The notes: generated by a model from the sequence alone, not told the origin. 64,000 bases of DNA from Megasphaera elsdenii (GCF_020539865.1 NZ_JAJBQV010000001.1:1-64000); one strand, 5' to 3'. Shown: positions 24,382 through 32,001, counted from the stretch's first letter. Numbers and translations: made by a program.

Positions 24382-25005
24382 ATGAAATACGGATACGCCA
24401 GGGTCTCGACTCTGGTACAGCTCAAAGGAAACTCATTGGAAGACCAGCGCCAGAAGCTGAAAGAAGCCGGCGTCCCCGAAGAGAACATCGTCACCGAACA
24501 GTATTCCGGTAAAACGACGAGCCGACCCAAATTTCAGGAGCTCATCGCCAAGCTCCAAAGCGGCGACGAACTATTCTGCACCAAGCTCGATCGGTTCGCC
24601 CGCAACGCCGAAGAAGGCCAGCGGGTCATCCGGGAACTGACCGAACGGAACGTCGCGGTGTACATCCTGAACATCGGCGGAAACCGGCACCCCTTCGATA
24701 ATTCAGCCATCGGAAAGCTCCAGTACGAAGTCCTCCTGGCCGTCGCCGAATTCGAACGGGCGCAGATCATCGAACGGACCGCCGCAGGAAAAGCCATCGC
24801 CAGGACCCGGAATGGATTCCGGGAAGGCCGCCCGCCCATATCGAGGATAAAGATAGACCATGCCCTGGAGCTGCTCGAAACGCGTACCTACCGGGAAGTC
24901 AGCGCCATCACCGGTATCAGCCGGTCGACGCTGGCAAAGTATAAGGCCCTGGCCGAAAAAGAAAAGCAGGACGCAGGGAAATTTTCAAAAAAAAGCGAAG
25001 AATGA
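24382..25005 (+). CDS. Small serine recombinase (resolvase/invertase family)
   Basis: 207 residues. N-terminal catalytic domain MKYGYARVSTLVQLKGNSLE with the nucleophilic Ser at residue 9, EQYSGKTTSRPKFQELIAKL, LDRFARNAEE and FERAQIIERTAAGKA, then the short C-terminal HTH (TYREVSAITGISRSTLAKYK). Length is typical of TnpR/Hin-type enzymes, which resolve cointegrates or multimers or invert segments. SD AAGGAGGAAGG precedes ATG 24382. No transposase is nearby, so element multimer resolution or stability is more likely than transposition. Possible sites are the repeats at 23665-23745. Confidence 0.9.
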   Translation: MKYGYARVSTLVQLKGNSLEDQRQKLKEAGVPEENIVTEQYSGKTTSRPKFQELIAKLQSGDELFCTKLDRFARNAEEGQRVIRELTERNVAVYILNIGGNRHPFDNSAIGKLQYEVLLAVAEFERAQIIERTAAGKAIARTRNGFREGRPPISRIKIDHALELLETRTYREVSAITGISRSTLAKYKALAEKEKQDAGKFSKKSEE

Positions 25006-25028
25006 ATCCATAGAAAGGAAGCGAGACT

Positions 25029-25805
25029 ATGTTTTGCGTAAAGTGTGGGAAGGAATTCCCGGATACCTATGATTTCTGCCCCTTCTGCGGCGCCCCGAAC
25101 AGCACGAAGGACCAACCGGAAAAAGAAAAGAAGCCCAAACCGGGTCCGATGAAAGAAAAGCCGTTCCCCACAAATCCAGGAAACACCGGAAAGCCGCCCA
25201 AAAGGCGGAAACGTACTCCGAAAGAACTCGGCGTCATGGCAGGCGGGATTCTCATGATCATCGTCATTGCGGCCAGCAGTTCACTCCTGGGGAGCAACGA
25301 ACCGGAACCGTCACAGCCAGCCCCACAGTCAGCTGTCACGACAACCAAGGAAGCCCCGAAAGCGGCTCCCAAGGTTACGGAAAAGCCGCAATCTAGGAGC
25401 AGCCAGGCTACGGCCGCGCCGCTCGCTATCACGAAATTCACCGTAGATAAAGATAAAGACGGTATCCCGGTCATCACCGTCAACGTAAAAAACGACAGCG
25501 ATAAGACCCTCGATCAAGTCCGATTCTTACTGACCATCACGGATGAATCCGGCCGCCAGATACGGCACGAAGGCGACGGGGAACCGTACGCCAAGCTTAT
25601 GAGCCAATACCAGGTAGCACCTAGGAGCCAGGCAGAAAACGACTTCTATTGGCGCTTGCCAGGCTTTCCCGGTGGATATACATATAAGGCCAGCCTTTAC
25701 GATATCCAGTATACCGACGGAACGACTTGGATCAGCGATGAAAGCCATCCGATAGCCATCCAGGCCGTCCAGTCGAACGAGGTCATCGACCTCGACGAGA
25801 TGTAG
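25029..25805 (+). CDS. Zinc-ribbon membrane protein with extracytoplasmic beta domain
   Basis: 258 residues: an N-terminal zinc ribbon (CVKCGKEFPDTYDFCPFCG, residues 3-21), a Lys/Pro-rich linker, one membrane helix about 70-88 (GVMAGGILMIIVIAASSSLL), a low-complexity Pro/Ala/Thr linker and a C-terminal beta-sandwich-like domain (ITVNVKNDSDKTLDQVRFLL) resembling DUF5780-type domains. The layout is common in Firmicutes, function unknown. It lies 23 bases after the resolvase gene and is followed by a terminator. Confidence 0.65.
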   Translation: MFCVKCGKEFPDTYDFCPFCGAPNSTKDQPEKEKKPKPGPMKEKPFPTNPGNTGKPPKRRKRTPKELGVMAGGILMIIVIAASSSLLGSNEPEPSQPAPQSAVTTTKEAPKAAPKVTEKPQSRSSQATAAPLAITKFTVDKDKDGIPVITVNVKNDSDKTLDQVRFLLTITDESGRQIRHEGDGEPYAKLMSQYQVAPRSQAENDFYWRLPGFPGGYTYKASLYDIQYTDGTTWISDESHPIAIQAVQSNEVIDLDEM

Positions 25806-25851
25806 GGCGCTTGTAGAGACGGCCGGGCGATGATACAATAAGGAAAAAGGC

Positions 25852-25880
25852 GGGCTGCCAAAAAGCAGCCCCCTTTCTTT
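25852..25880 (+). terminator. Intrinsic terminator after the zinc-ribbon gene
   Basis: GGGCTGC (25853-25859) pairs with GCAGCCC (25865-25871) across a CAAAAA loop, then CCTTTCTTT. Weak T run but well placed 45 bases after the stop. Confidence 0.6.
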
Positions 25881-25932
25881 GCCCTGTGTGCGTATATGTA
25901 TGTGTATGTGTATAGCGAAAGGAGGAACAGCC

Positions 25933-26460
25933 ATGCGTCATCGATTCACCCTCGGCCAGCAGATTGGCCACTGGACGATCATCGGCCTTCCCGACGGGGA
26001 GCCGGAACATAAGAACAAAATCCGTTGCCGCTGTGTATGCGGGACCATCCGGTGGATCTACCGCCAGACCCTGACCAACGGCACGTCGAGATCCTGCGGC
26101 TGCCGGCGCCACGAACGGGCCAACGCACAGCAGATAGCCGGGAAAGAGAAGGGAAAACGCGTCATAAGCAGCATCCACCAGGCGCACCTGGCCCCGAAAT
26201 ACGCCGGCTTCGGGCGGAAGGTCAGCCGCAACTCGACGACCGGCGTCCCCGGCGTCTCGCTCATACCGACCTCTTCGAAATCGGCCCCGCCCCGCTACCG
26301 GGCCCAGATCAACGTCAACGGGAAACAGATCCATCTGGGATGTTTCGAAAGTCTCGAAGACGCCAAACAGGCCCGAAAGGCCGCCGAGCAGCATTATTTC
26401 AAAGAAAAGGCGCAAAAAGTAGCCCACATCAAAGAGAACACGAAAGGAGATAAGTCATGA
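25933..26460 (+). CDS. AP2-domain DNA-binding protein with Cys-rich N-terminus
   Basis: 175 residues. The N-terminal part has Cys pairs (IRCRCVCG and SCGC, about residues 35-58) typical of phage/element proteins that carry AP2 or HNH domains. The C-terminal part, NSTTGVPGVSLI, YRAQINVNGKQIHLGCF and ESLEDAKQARKAAEQHYF, is an AP2 DNA-binding fold. No nuclease motif was seen. SD AAAGGAGGAAC; a TGTGTA-rich sequence (about 25900-25915) lies just upstream. A related gene is at 30705. Confidence 0.75.
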   Translation: MRHRFTLGQQIGHWTIIGLPDGEPEHKNKIRCRCVCGTIRWIYRQTLTNGTSRSCGCRRHERANAQQIAGKEKGKRVISSIHQAHLAPKYAGFGRKVSRNSTTGVPGVSLIPTSSKSAPPRYRAQINVNGKQIHLGCFESLEDAKQARKAAEQHYFKEKAQKVAHIKENTKGDKS

Positions 26461-26813
26461 TACGTATTCATCCAAACCTTATCCTGGCCCACGACATCCT
26501 GGGCGGTAATGAAAAAAGCATCGACGGGAAAGGGTACTCCTTCTCCTTAGGGACATCGGCCATCGCCTCCTTTACCTTCCGGGCCGGCACCAGCGTCTTT
26601 GCCGTAGATATGCCCCATCCGGGACAAAGCCTCGCCCTAGCCGTCCTAAATGATACGCCCATCCCCGTAGGGTACGAATTAGAACGCGACATCGAATGGT
26701 CCTGGCTGTGGATTTATGACGATACGGAAAGAACGGCCTTGCTGGAAAATCCAGGCGGGGGATTCCGCATTTTCCGTTCGCCAGCCTCCCAGCTGGTTAT
26801 CCAATTCACTTGA
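26457..26813 (+). CDS. Unknown protein coupled to the AP2 gene
   Basis: 118 residues, not recognised; mostly beta-like (LGTSAIASFTFRAGTSVFAV) with no membrane segment. The ATG overlaps the AP2 stop (ATGA), so the two are translated together and may act together. Confidence 0.55.
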   Translation: MIRIHPNLILAHDILGGNEKSIDGKGYSFSLGTSAIASFTFRAGTSVFAVDMPHPGQSLALAVLNDTPIPVGYELERDIEWSWLWIYDDTERTALLENPGGGFRIFRSPASQLVIQFT

Positions 26814-26846
26814 ATTTGCCTTTTATTTCAAAAAGGGGACTTGATT

Positions 26847-27620
26847 TTGAACAAAAAATATGCAATGATTCCAATCCTGGGAATGTATTTGATAGCCTAT
26901 CCAGGCATATTCCCTGCTCAAGCGATAGATCATGCTGTTTCTAAAAATAGTTACATCGCTTATACCGATTTAAATACGGATCAGCCAGAAATTCCTGTTA
27001 ATGTAAGAAATGGCTGGCGAACCGGAATTGATAAAGATTCCATTGATTACGATAAGCATGCCCAAATCATTGCCTTCACCGTAACCGAGGTAAACCAAAC
27101 GACAGGTTATAAAATCATATCGAAAATGAAAATATACGCAAACGAGAATAAAATTTTCCGCGTGGAATCTATAGGATATTCACCCGATAACAGGCCACCA
27201 GAACATCTTAAAGGCGGTTCGTCGATCAAACTAGAACCTATTGAACCTGATTCCTGGGCCGAAACATATCAGAAGGCCGTATACAAGTATTTGGGGATTG
27301 TAAATGCCCCTGTAAACAAGGATGCAAAATGGAAATATGTTACAAAATTAACATTCTCATATGATACCATTTGGTACTATATAGATATGAATAACATCCG
27401 ATGCGATAAAGCTCGTGGACTGGTATATGCATATGGGAAAAGTCATTCTGAACACTACGGCGATTCTACAAGCACATATATATTTGATATAAAAAACGCT
27501 TCTATCCAATCTTTTGTTCGAGAAGCCGATATATACCATACAGAAACAAATCCGTCAGGTTTCCACAAAGCATATTTACAAGCCGCGACAGACTATTACA
27601 ATCAACAAACCAATTCATAA
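26847..27620 (+). CDS. Secreted protein of unknown function, AT-rich
   Basis: 257 residues with a signal peptide (MNKKYAMIPILGMYLIAYPG, cleavage likely after AQA). The mature part is rich in Tyr, Asn and Lys (FSYDTIWYYIDMNNIRCD), a composition seen in secreted proteins of Veillonellaceae that resemble surface-exposed or periplasmic domains; no family named. The start is TTG 26847 with AAGGGG eight bases upstream; TTG 26841 is too close to the SD. Base composition is clearly more AT-rich than the neighbours, suggesting separate origin (cargo gene). Confidence 0.65.
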   Translation: MNKKYAMIPILGMYLIAYPGIFPAQAIDHAVSKNSYIAYTDLNTDQPEIPVNVRNGWRTGIDKDSIDYDKHAQIIAFTVTEVNQTTGYKIISKMKIYANENKIFRVESIGYSPDNRPPEHLKGGSSIKLEPIEPDSWAETYQKAVYKYLGIVNAPVNKDAKWKYVTKLTFSYDTIWYYIDMNNIRCDKARGLVYAYGKSHSEHYGDSTSTYIFDIKNASIQSFVREADIYHTETNPSGFHKAYLQAATDYYNQQTNS

Positions 27621-27647
27621 CTATATTCCATCAGCCCAATATACACA

Positions 27648-27684
27648 AAGAGACGCCTGTCATCGTCCATGACAAGCGTCTCTT
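27648..27684 (+). terminator. Hairpin after the secreted-protein gene
   Basis: AAGAGACGC (27648-27656) pairs with GCGTCTCTT (27676-27684), extended inside by TGTCAT/ATGACA. A long stem but a short T run; probable terminator. Confidence 0.6.
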
Positions 27685-27749
27685 CATGTACCTGATAGCA
27701 ATCCAAATGTTCCTATGTCGCGACCCGGTTGCTGAACTGTTCCACGAAC

Positions 27750-27839
27750 CGTATATCGGGTACGCCCGAAGAAAAGGCCGTCCTGGACGCTTATCGGCGC
27801 CTGAATGAAGTGGCGCAAGCAGAATCTGTGGCGAACTGA
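27750..27839 (+). pseudogene. Possible 3' remnant of a regulator gene
   Basis: A frame without a start reads GTPEEKAVLDAYRRLNEVAQ and ends in TGA at 27837-27839. It resembles the C-terminal helix of XRE/phage-type regulators. It is short and the match is weak. Confidence 0.3.
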
Positions 27840-27879
27840 AAGGCCTTCTAAAAAGAAAAGTGTAAGGGAATATATGTAG

Positions 27880-27913
27880 AAAGCCGCGCCCGTTGCCTGT
27901 GTAGCGGCTTTTT
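27880..27913 (+). terminator. Intrinsic terminator
   Basis: AAAGCCGC (27880-27887) pairs with GCGGCTTT (27904-27911), followed by TT. A further TTCGTTAG/CTAACGAA hairpin overlaps its end (27912-27938). Confidence 0.65.
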
Positions 27914-27963
27914 CGTTAGTCGGGAAAGTCCTAACGAAATAAAAAGACCTAACCTTTACTTCC

Positions 27964-28025
27964 TCAGAGCTGACAAAGGATAGTCCCGGAGGGCCCCTCC
28001 GGGACTATGGAAAAAGCAGCTCTGA
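27964..28025 (+). other. Two-tier hairpin in front of the second MmcB-like gene
   Basis: An outer stem TCAGAGCTG/CAGCTCTGA (27964-27972, 28017-28025) encloses a 13-bp inner stem ATAGTCCCGGAGG/CCTCCGGGACTAT (27980-27992, 27996-28008). No U run follows, so it is not a standard terminator. It lies 50 bases before the SD of the gene at 28082 and may be a leader RNA structure. No known riboswitch was recognised. Confidence 0.45.
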
Positions 28026-28081
28026 TGAGTCAATCATTAGGAAGCGCTAGGTTTCATTCATAACATTCGAGGAGGATTCTC

Positions 28082-28615
28082 ATGAAAGATACACCCAACA
28101 TCACGACCGATGACATCCACGATGCCCTCATGGCTCGGTATACGGAGCCGGAATGGTACTTAGGCTTCGAAGTCGCCAACAGCTGCGGCAGTGAAGTCGT
28201 CCGCCATGCCGACGCTGTCGCTATCTGCCCGTATCCGTCCCGGGCCTTCGAGACCGTCGGCTTTGAAATCAAGGTGAGCCGGTCCGATCTCATGCGGGAA
28301 TTAAAGGACCCGAAAAAGTGCGAGGCTATGTACTCATTCGTTAACGAATGGTTCCTCGTCGTCCCCAAGGGATTGACGAAAGACATGGACATCCCGATCC
28401 GGTGGGGAATCCTGGAATATATAGACGGGAAACTGCGGCAGAAACGGCGGGCCGCCTGGCACGAAGCGAAACTGACGAAAGGCTTCATGATGGCCTTCAT
28501 CAAAGGCGCCAGCGCATGGACGCCCTTGAAGCCCAAAGGACCTACGAATTCCATCAAAAAATGCTTCAAAACGAAATCGAAGGGCGCCTTCCCTGGTGGA
28601 TACAGGACGACTTGA
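28082..28615 (+). CDS. MmcB-like PD-(D/E)XK nuclease-family protein (second copy)
   Basis: 177 residues. HADAVAICPYPSRAFETVGF with the following EIKVSRSDLMRE and DPKKCEAMYSFVNEWFLVVP gives the Asp...Glu-x-Lys core and the later strand of the MmcB-type PD-(D/E)XK fold. The last 40 residues (PTNSIKKCFKTKSKGAFPGG) look unlike the rest, and in another frame the same DNA encodes the start of the next gene, so the original C-terminus may have been replaced or frameshifted. SD GAGGAGG precedes ATG 28082. Confidence 0.6.
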   Translation: MKDTPNITTDDIHDALMARYTEPEWYLGFEVANSCGSEVVRHADAVAICPYPSRAFETVGFEIKVSRSDLMRELKDPKKCEAMYSFVNEWFLVVPKGLTKDMDIPIRWGILEYIDGKLRQKRRAAWHEAKLTKGFMMAFIKGASAWTPLKPKGPTNSIKKCFKTKSKGAFPGGYRTT

Positions 28616-28875
28616 AGCACCTGAAAGAACTGACGGACGAACTGGATACCCTAAAAAAAGAAACAGGGATCGACCTCACCGGGAAGAATACCCCGGAAGT
28701 CCTGGCGACCCTTAAAACGGCCCAGCAGATAACAAAGCTGCTGAAATCCGGGACGAGCCAGTCCGTCATCCAGGACGTCGACAAGGCCATGAATATCTTA
28801 ACGGAGAGCACGGCCAAAATCAAGAAGGCCTATGCCCTGTTCGGGGCTTTGACGGATCCGGGAAAAGGGAAATGA
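28516..28875 (+). CDS. Unknown helical protein overlapping the MmcB-like gene
   Basis: 119 residues from ATG 28516: MDALEAQRTYEFHQKMLQNE, then EGRLPWWIQDDLKHLKELTD and a helical charged remainder ending in Lys/Gly. It overlaps the preceding gene by 100 bases in another frame, and its SD is weak, so it could also be a frameshifted continuation. Function unknown. Confidence 0.5.
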   Translation: MDALEAQRTYEFHQKMLQNEIEGRLPWWIQDDLKHLKELTDELDTLKKETGIDLTGKNTPEVLATLKTAQQITKLLKSGTSQSVIQDVDKAMNILTESTAKIKKAYALFGALTDPGKGK

Positions 28876-28888
28876 GAAACGAGAAACC

Positions 28889-28927
28889 TACACATGTGTA
28901 TAATATGATATACTATACACATGTGTA
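28889..28927 (+). promoter_or_regulatory. Twin TACACATGTGTA operators with a -10 box
   Basis: Two identical 12-bp palindromes TACACATGTGTA lie at 28889-28900 and 28916-28927, 27 bp centre to centre. A TATAAT overlaps the end of the first (28899-28904). The pair sits 25 bases before the HipA-like gene and is probably its autoregulatory operator. Confidence 0.65.
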
Positions 28928-28952
28928 GGATAGAAGGAAAGGAGGACATGCG

Positions 28953-30260
28953 ATGGCTATTGAAAAAGTAAGAGAGTATACCTTGCAATCCAAGGATATC
29001 CCTCTAATCGAATTTTCACTATATAAGAAAGAACAAGTCATCAATTATACGCAGAATACGACCTATCAAATCCATATAGACAAGATTTACGAAGAAAATG
29101 CCGCCTTATGGCCGAAATCTTTCTCCATGGAAAAAACGGTTACGGAACAACAGCTCTACCGATGGATCCAAAAGCGGAAGGCCCCAAAGAATCGGCAGTT
29201 CGTCGAAAATATTCTAAGCTCTATCAACGATGACCAGAACCCGTTACGATATGCCGATGTAACGCAGGCTTTGTCAGTAAATGATGCCTATTGGATCACC
29301 GCCAAGGATTTCCCGCAAAAATGGGCGGATTGCAACTTATACGACCATCCGTTCAACGAACGGCTGGCGATGGTAGCTTTCACCGGCTACAGTGTCAAAG
29401 TTCCAGGCATTATCACCACGCCGGAAACCACTTCCAGCGGAGCCCTGAAAAAATGCTGGACCAGGCGTAAAGGGGACATCTACCTCATGAAGGGCGATGA
29501 CTTCATGCCCCGTTCAGATGGACGGACGCAGGCCTCCCTCGAATGGTATGCGGCGCAAGTGGCGCAGATCATGAAGATTCCCCACGTAGACTACCAGCTG
29601 GAAAGATATACCCATTCAGACGGCATCCAGGAAACCGTCAGTCTGTGTAAATTGTTTACCAGTGACAAGGAAGGATACGTAGACGCCTATACCTATTTCT
29701 CCTGTAAGGGGCTGGATATGCAGGAATTAGATGACAGCGATTTGGAAAATCAGGTTAAAATGGCAAACATTTATGGACCGAAGGAGTACGCGGACATGAT
29801 GGTCTTCGACAGCCTGATTTGTAATAAAGACCGGCATTTTGCAAATTTCGGATACCTGGTAGACAATGACACCGGCCGATTCCTTAGGCCTGCCCCGATT
29901 TTCGATAACGGCCGCTCTCTCTTATATGACGCCAGTAGCTATGATTTAGCCCATTTGGACGAATATATGCAGGGGGCTGGCGGCCAGGGAGCGTCCCTTC
30001 GGTTCGATACGCAGGCCAAGCTGTTTGTAGAGAAAAGGCATAGGGAAGGATTGCGGAAATTAGCTGCTTTTTCTTTCGAAAACCATCCGACTTGTCCGTT
30101 GCCGCCTAAAACCTTGCAGTACCTGACGGCCTTTGTCCGGCAACGGGCACAACAGGTCATGGCCTTATATAAGGAAAAGGAACAAGAGAAAAAGCGGTTC
30201 CAGCAAAAACGACATATTCTGTCTCCTAAAAAGGATTCCAGCCAGTCGTTCGAACGATAA
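28953..30260 (+). CDS. HipA/CtkA-like Ser/Thr kinase
   Basis: 435 residues. The C-terminal half has HipA kinase motifs: the catalytic loop SLICNKDRHFANFGYL (about residues 286-301, HRD-like Asp in NKDRH) and the metal-binding APIFDNGRSLLYD (about 316). The N-terminal region (WIQKRKAPKNRQFVENIL, ALSVNDAYWI) is that of stand-alone HipA-domain proteins of Clostridia-like bacteria rather than E. coli HipA. Such kinases phosphorylate tRNA synthetases or other proteins and can cause growth arrest. SD AAAGGAGG; twin operators lie upstream. No HipB-like gene is adjacent. Confidence 0.8.
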   Translation: MAIEKVREYTLQSKDIPLIEFSLYKKEQVINYTQNTTYQIHIDKIYEENAALWPKSFSMEKTVTEQQLYRWIQKRKAPKNRQFVENILSSINDDQNPLRYADVTQALSVNDAYWITAKDFPQKWADCNLYDHPFNERLAMVAFTGYSVKVPGIITTPETTSSGALKKCWTRRKGDIYLMKGDDFMPRSDGRTQASLEWYAAQVAQIMKIPHVDYQLERYTHSDGIQETVSLCKLFTSDKEGYVDAYTYFSCKGLDMQELDDSDLENQVKMANIYGPKEYADMMVFDSLICNKDRHFANFGYLVDNDTGRFLRPAPIFDNGRSLLYDASSYDLAHLDEYMQGAGGQGASLRFDTQAKLFVEKRHREGLRKLAAFSFENHPTCPLPPKTLQYLTAFVRQRAQQVMALYKEKEQEKKRFQQKRHILSPKKDSSQSFER

Positions 30261-30325
30261 AGAAAGTCACCCACTTTCGTGCTTATATAATGAAGGAGAT
30301 GAGCATGAAAGTGGGAAACGCTAGC

Positions 30326-30349
30326 TACACATACACATGTGTATGTGTA
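30326..30349. repeat. 24-bp perfect TACACA/TGTGTA palindrome
   Basis: Two TACACA units followed by two TGTGTA units (centre 30337/30338). It is flanked by sequence also found around the longer palindrome at 32002-32047. No T run, so not a terminator; a protein-binding site is more likely. Confidence 0.75.
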
Positions 30350-30399
30350 TATCATCAAGCGGCTATTTCACTGTGTAAAAAGTAGAAAGGAGTAAGAGT

Positions 30400-30642
30400 A
30401 ATACGAAGTACAACATCAACGAAGAAGAAAGAAAGACACTGGATCTTATTTGGGAAAAGACGTTGCAAAACTTCCCGGAAGGCACAGAGACGGACATGGA
30501 AAAGAGTCTGACAGACTATATCGAAAATTGTGGTCTGCCGGAAACAGACGAACATGAGGCCTTAGCTGGTGAGGCCTTAGATAAGTATTTAGAGGAAACC
30601 GGGCTGACGTTTGAAGATGTCAGAACGATTATCGAAGAGTGA
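30400..30642 (+). pseudogene. Small acidic protein frame without a usual start codon
   Basis: An 80-codon frame (NINEEERKTLDLIWEKTL, then TDMEKSLTDYIENCGL, ending TFEDVRTIIEE) is opened by TAG at 30376 and has a good SD (AAAGGAGT), but no ATG, GTG or TTG at the right distance; the first codons are AGT AAT ACG. The composition looks like a real acidic protein. Either the start has mutated or an unusual codon is used. It follows the 24-bp palindrome. Confidence 0.45.
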
Positions 30643-30704
30643 GCAGAGAAACAAGTAAAGGGCTTCTCACTGTGTAATCAACGCTTTTTGCAGGAGGTGA
30701 GCCT

Positions 30705-31577
30705 ATGCGAGAGATAAAAGTTGGCGACCGCTTTGGCCGCTTAGTCGTCATCAAGAAAATATCGAAAGGGCGGTCCTTATTGCGGTGTGACTGCGGCAAC
30801 ACGGTTGAATTAATGGACTCTCAGCTTCGAGCAGGCAAACGCCTGTCATGCGGCTGCCTCATCCATAACAAGGACGTGCGGAAGAACATCGTCGGCAAAC
30901 GCTACGGCAGACTCGTCGTGACGGAAGAACTGGGGCACGGGTACGTCATGTGTCACTGCGATTGTGGCAAGGATAAAAAGATCAGAAAGTGGTTGCTCAT
31001 GCAAGGTGGCATCCATTCCTGCGGATGCCTGCGTAGGGAGACTGTGCCAAGTCACAGTGATATAAAATTGCTATCCAAAGACGGCACGAATCTCAGTATG
31101 CTGGCGAGCAAGAAACCGAGGAGCGACAATACAAGCGGCGTCCGTGGCGTATCACGGGATAACACGCGCAAAAAATGGGTAGGCGGTATCAAAGTCAAAG
31201 GAGTCGAAAAGAAAAAACGCTTCGATACGCTCGAAGAAGCGATAGAGTATCGGAAGATGCTGGAAGAGCTGTACATCGAGCCACTCCTCGAAAAAGCCCC
31301 GGCCAAGAAGAAGCCGGCGATCATTCCCGATAAAGAGCTGCGAGACGCCAGGGAAAGGGCGTGTGTGACGCGCCAGACGGTCCATGATCGTACAGGGGTA
31401 TCCCTTTCCTCACTCCAGCAGTGGGAAAACGGAGCACAGCACCCGACCGACGAAGCGAGGGCACTGCTGATGGCCTGGTATCGCGCCGGATGCCCCGTCC
31501 TGCCGGAGCGGGAAGTAGGAGATAAGAAGCCGGAGGGCGATTATTTGGCGCGGCTCAAAAGGGAGATAAAGGAATAG
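30705..31577 (+). CDS. AP2-domain protein with Cys motifs and C-terminal HTH
   Basis: 290 residues. Two N-terminal repeats of a Cys unit (LRCDCGN...LSCGC, about 26-48, and CHCDCGK...HSCGC, about 84-108), then an AP2 domain (NTSGVRGVSRDNTRKKWVGG, FDTLEEAIEYRKMLEELY, about 145-190), then an XRE-like helix-turn-helix (ARERACVTRQTVHDRTGVSL, LQQWENGAQHP). The domain set suggests a DNA-binding regulator or recombination accessory factor. SD AGGAGGTGAG. Longer relative of the gene at 25933. Confidence 0.75.
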   Translation: MREIKVGDRFGRLVVIKKISKGRSLLRCDCGNTVELMDSQLRAGKRLSCGCLIHNKDVRKNIVGKRYGRLVVTEELGHGYVMCHCDCGKDKKIRKWLLMQGGIHSCGCLRRETVPSHSDIKLLSKDGTNLSMLASKKPRSDNTSGVRGVSRDNTRKKWVGGIKVKGVEKKKRFDTLEEAIEYRKMLEELYIEPLLEKAPAKKKPAIIPDKELRDARERACVTRQTVHDRTGVSLSSLQQWENGAQHPTDEARALLMAWYRAGCPVLPEREVGDKKPEGDYLARLKREIKE

Positions 31578-31612
31578 CCTAGAAAAGCGTTGCTGCTGAG
31601 CCATGCTTTTTC

Positions 31613-31642
31613 TTGACGAGCCGGGTGTTTTTTTCGTATAAT
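31613..31642 (+). promoter_or_regulatory. Promoter of the antitoxin RNA
   Basis: TTGACG (31613-31618), 18-base spacer, TATAAT (31637-31642). Confidence 0.7.
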
Positions 31643-31648
31643 GAGCAT

Positions 31649-31730
31649 AGAAAAAGGTGCTGCCAATCGGTCAGCCCCAAGATAAGTTGAAATAATCGCC
31701 TACAGTTGGAGCTACGGGCGATTATTTTTT
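31649..31730 (+). ncRNA. Antisense antitoxin RNA of a type I toxin-antitoxin pair
   Basis: About 80 nt from the TTGACG/TATAAT promoter to an intrinsic terminator with a 10-bp stem AATAATCGCC/GGCGATTATT (31691-31700, 31717-31726) and T tail. It converges with and overlaps the 3' end of the toxin gene, whose stop codon lies in the terminator stem. Its 5' part AAAAAGGTGCTGCCAA resembles AAAAAAGGTGTTGTCAA in the toxin mRNA leader on the other strand. This convergent layout with shared terminator matches Fst/RNAII-type (par) loci. No Rfam comparison was possible. Confidence 0.65.
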
Positions 31731-31787
31731 ATACAAAACCGCAATCAAGACAATCAAAAGTAAAATAGTTACATTCAGATTATCCAT
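31722..31787 (-). CDS. Small hydrophobic type I toxin peptide
   Basis: 21 residues: a polar start (MDNLNVT), a hydrophobic core (ILLLIVLIAVL) and YKK at the end, the layout of membrane-acting type I toxins (Fst, Ibs, TxpA classes). The SD (GGGGTGA) lies partly in a CCCC/GGGG hairpin just upstream (31794-31808), which would limit translation as in Fst RNA I. A TATACT -10 candidate lies about 60 bases upstream on the minus strand. It pairs with the antisense RNA at 31649-31730. Confidence 0.65.
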   Translation of the reverse strand: MDNLNVTILLLIVLIAVLYKK

Positions 31788-31873
31788 GGGCTTCACCCCA
31801 TTTCCGGGGCATAATTAACCGCCTTGCTTGACAACACCTTTTTTAGTATATGGAAAGATACCGTTTTATCGAT

Positions 31874-31903
31874 AAAAAGCGCTGCTTTATGCAGCGCTTT
31901 TTT
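31874..31903. terminator. Bidirectional intrinsic terminator
   Basis: AAAAAGCGCTGC (31874-31885) pairs with GCAGCGCTTTTT (31891-31902). It isolates the toxin-antitoxin pair from the region to the right. Confidence 0.8.
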
Positions 31904-32001
31904 GCGTCTTTCCATCGGCTCTAAAGGTATTTTTGTCAATTTTTATGGAAAAATTTTTATGCTTACATAATGATTAAAATAAACAGGAAAGTCGGAACGG
32001 G

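Noticed and set aside
25890..25920. TGTGTA run before the first AP2 gene as a full palindrome
   Set aside because: Only one arm is present; it is listed only as a half array.
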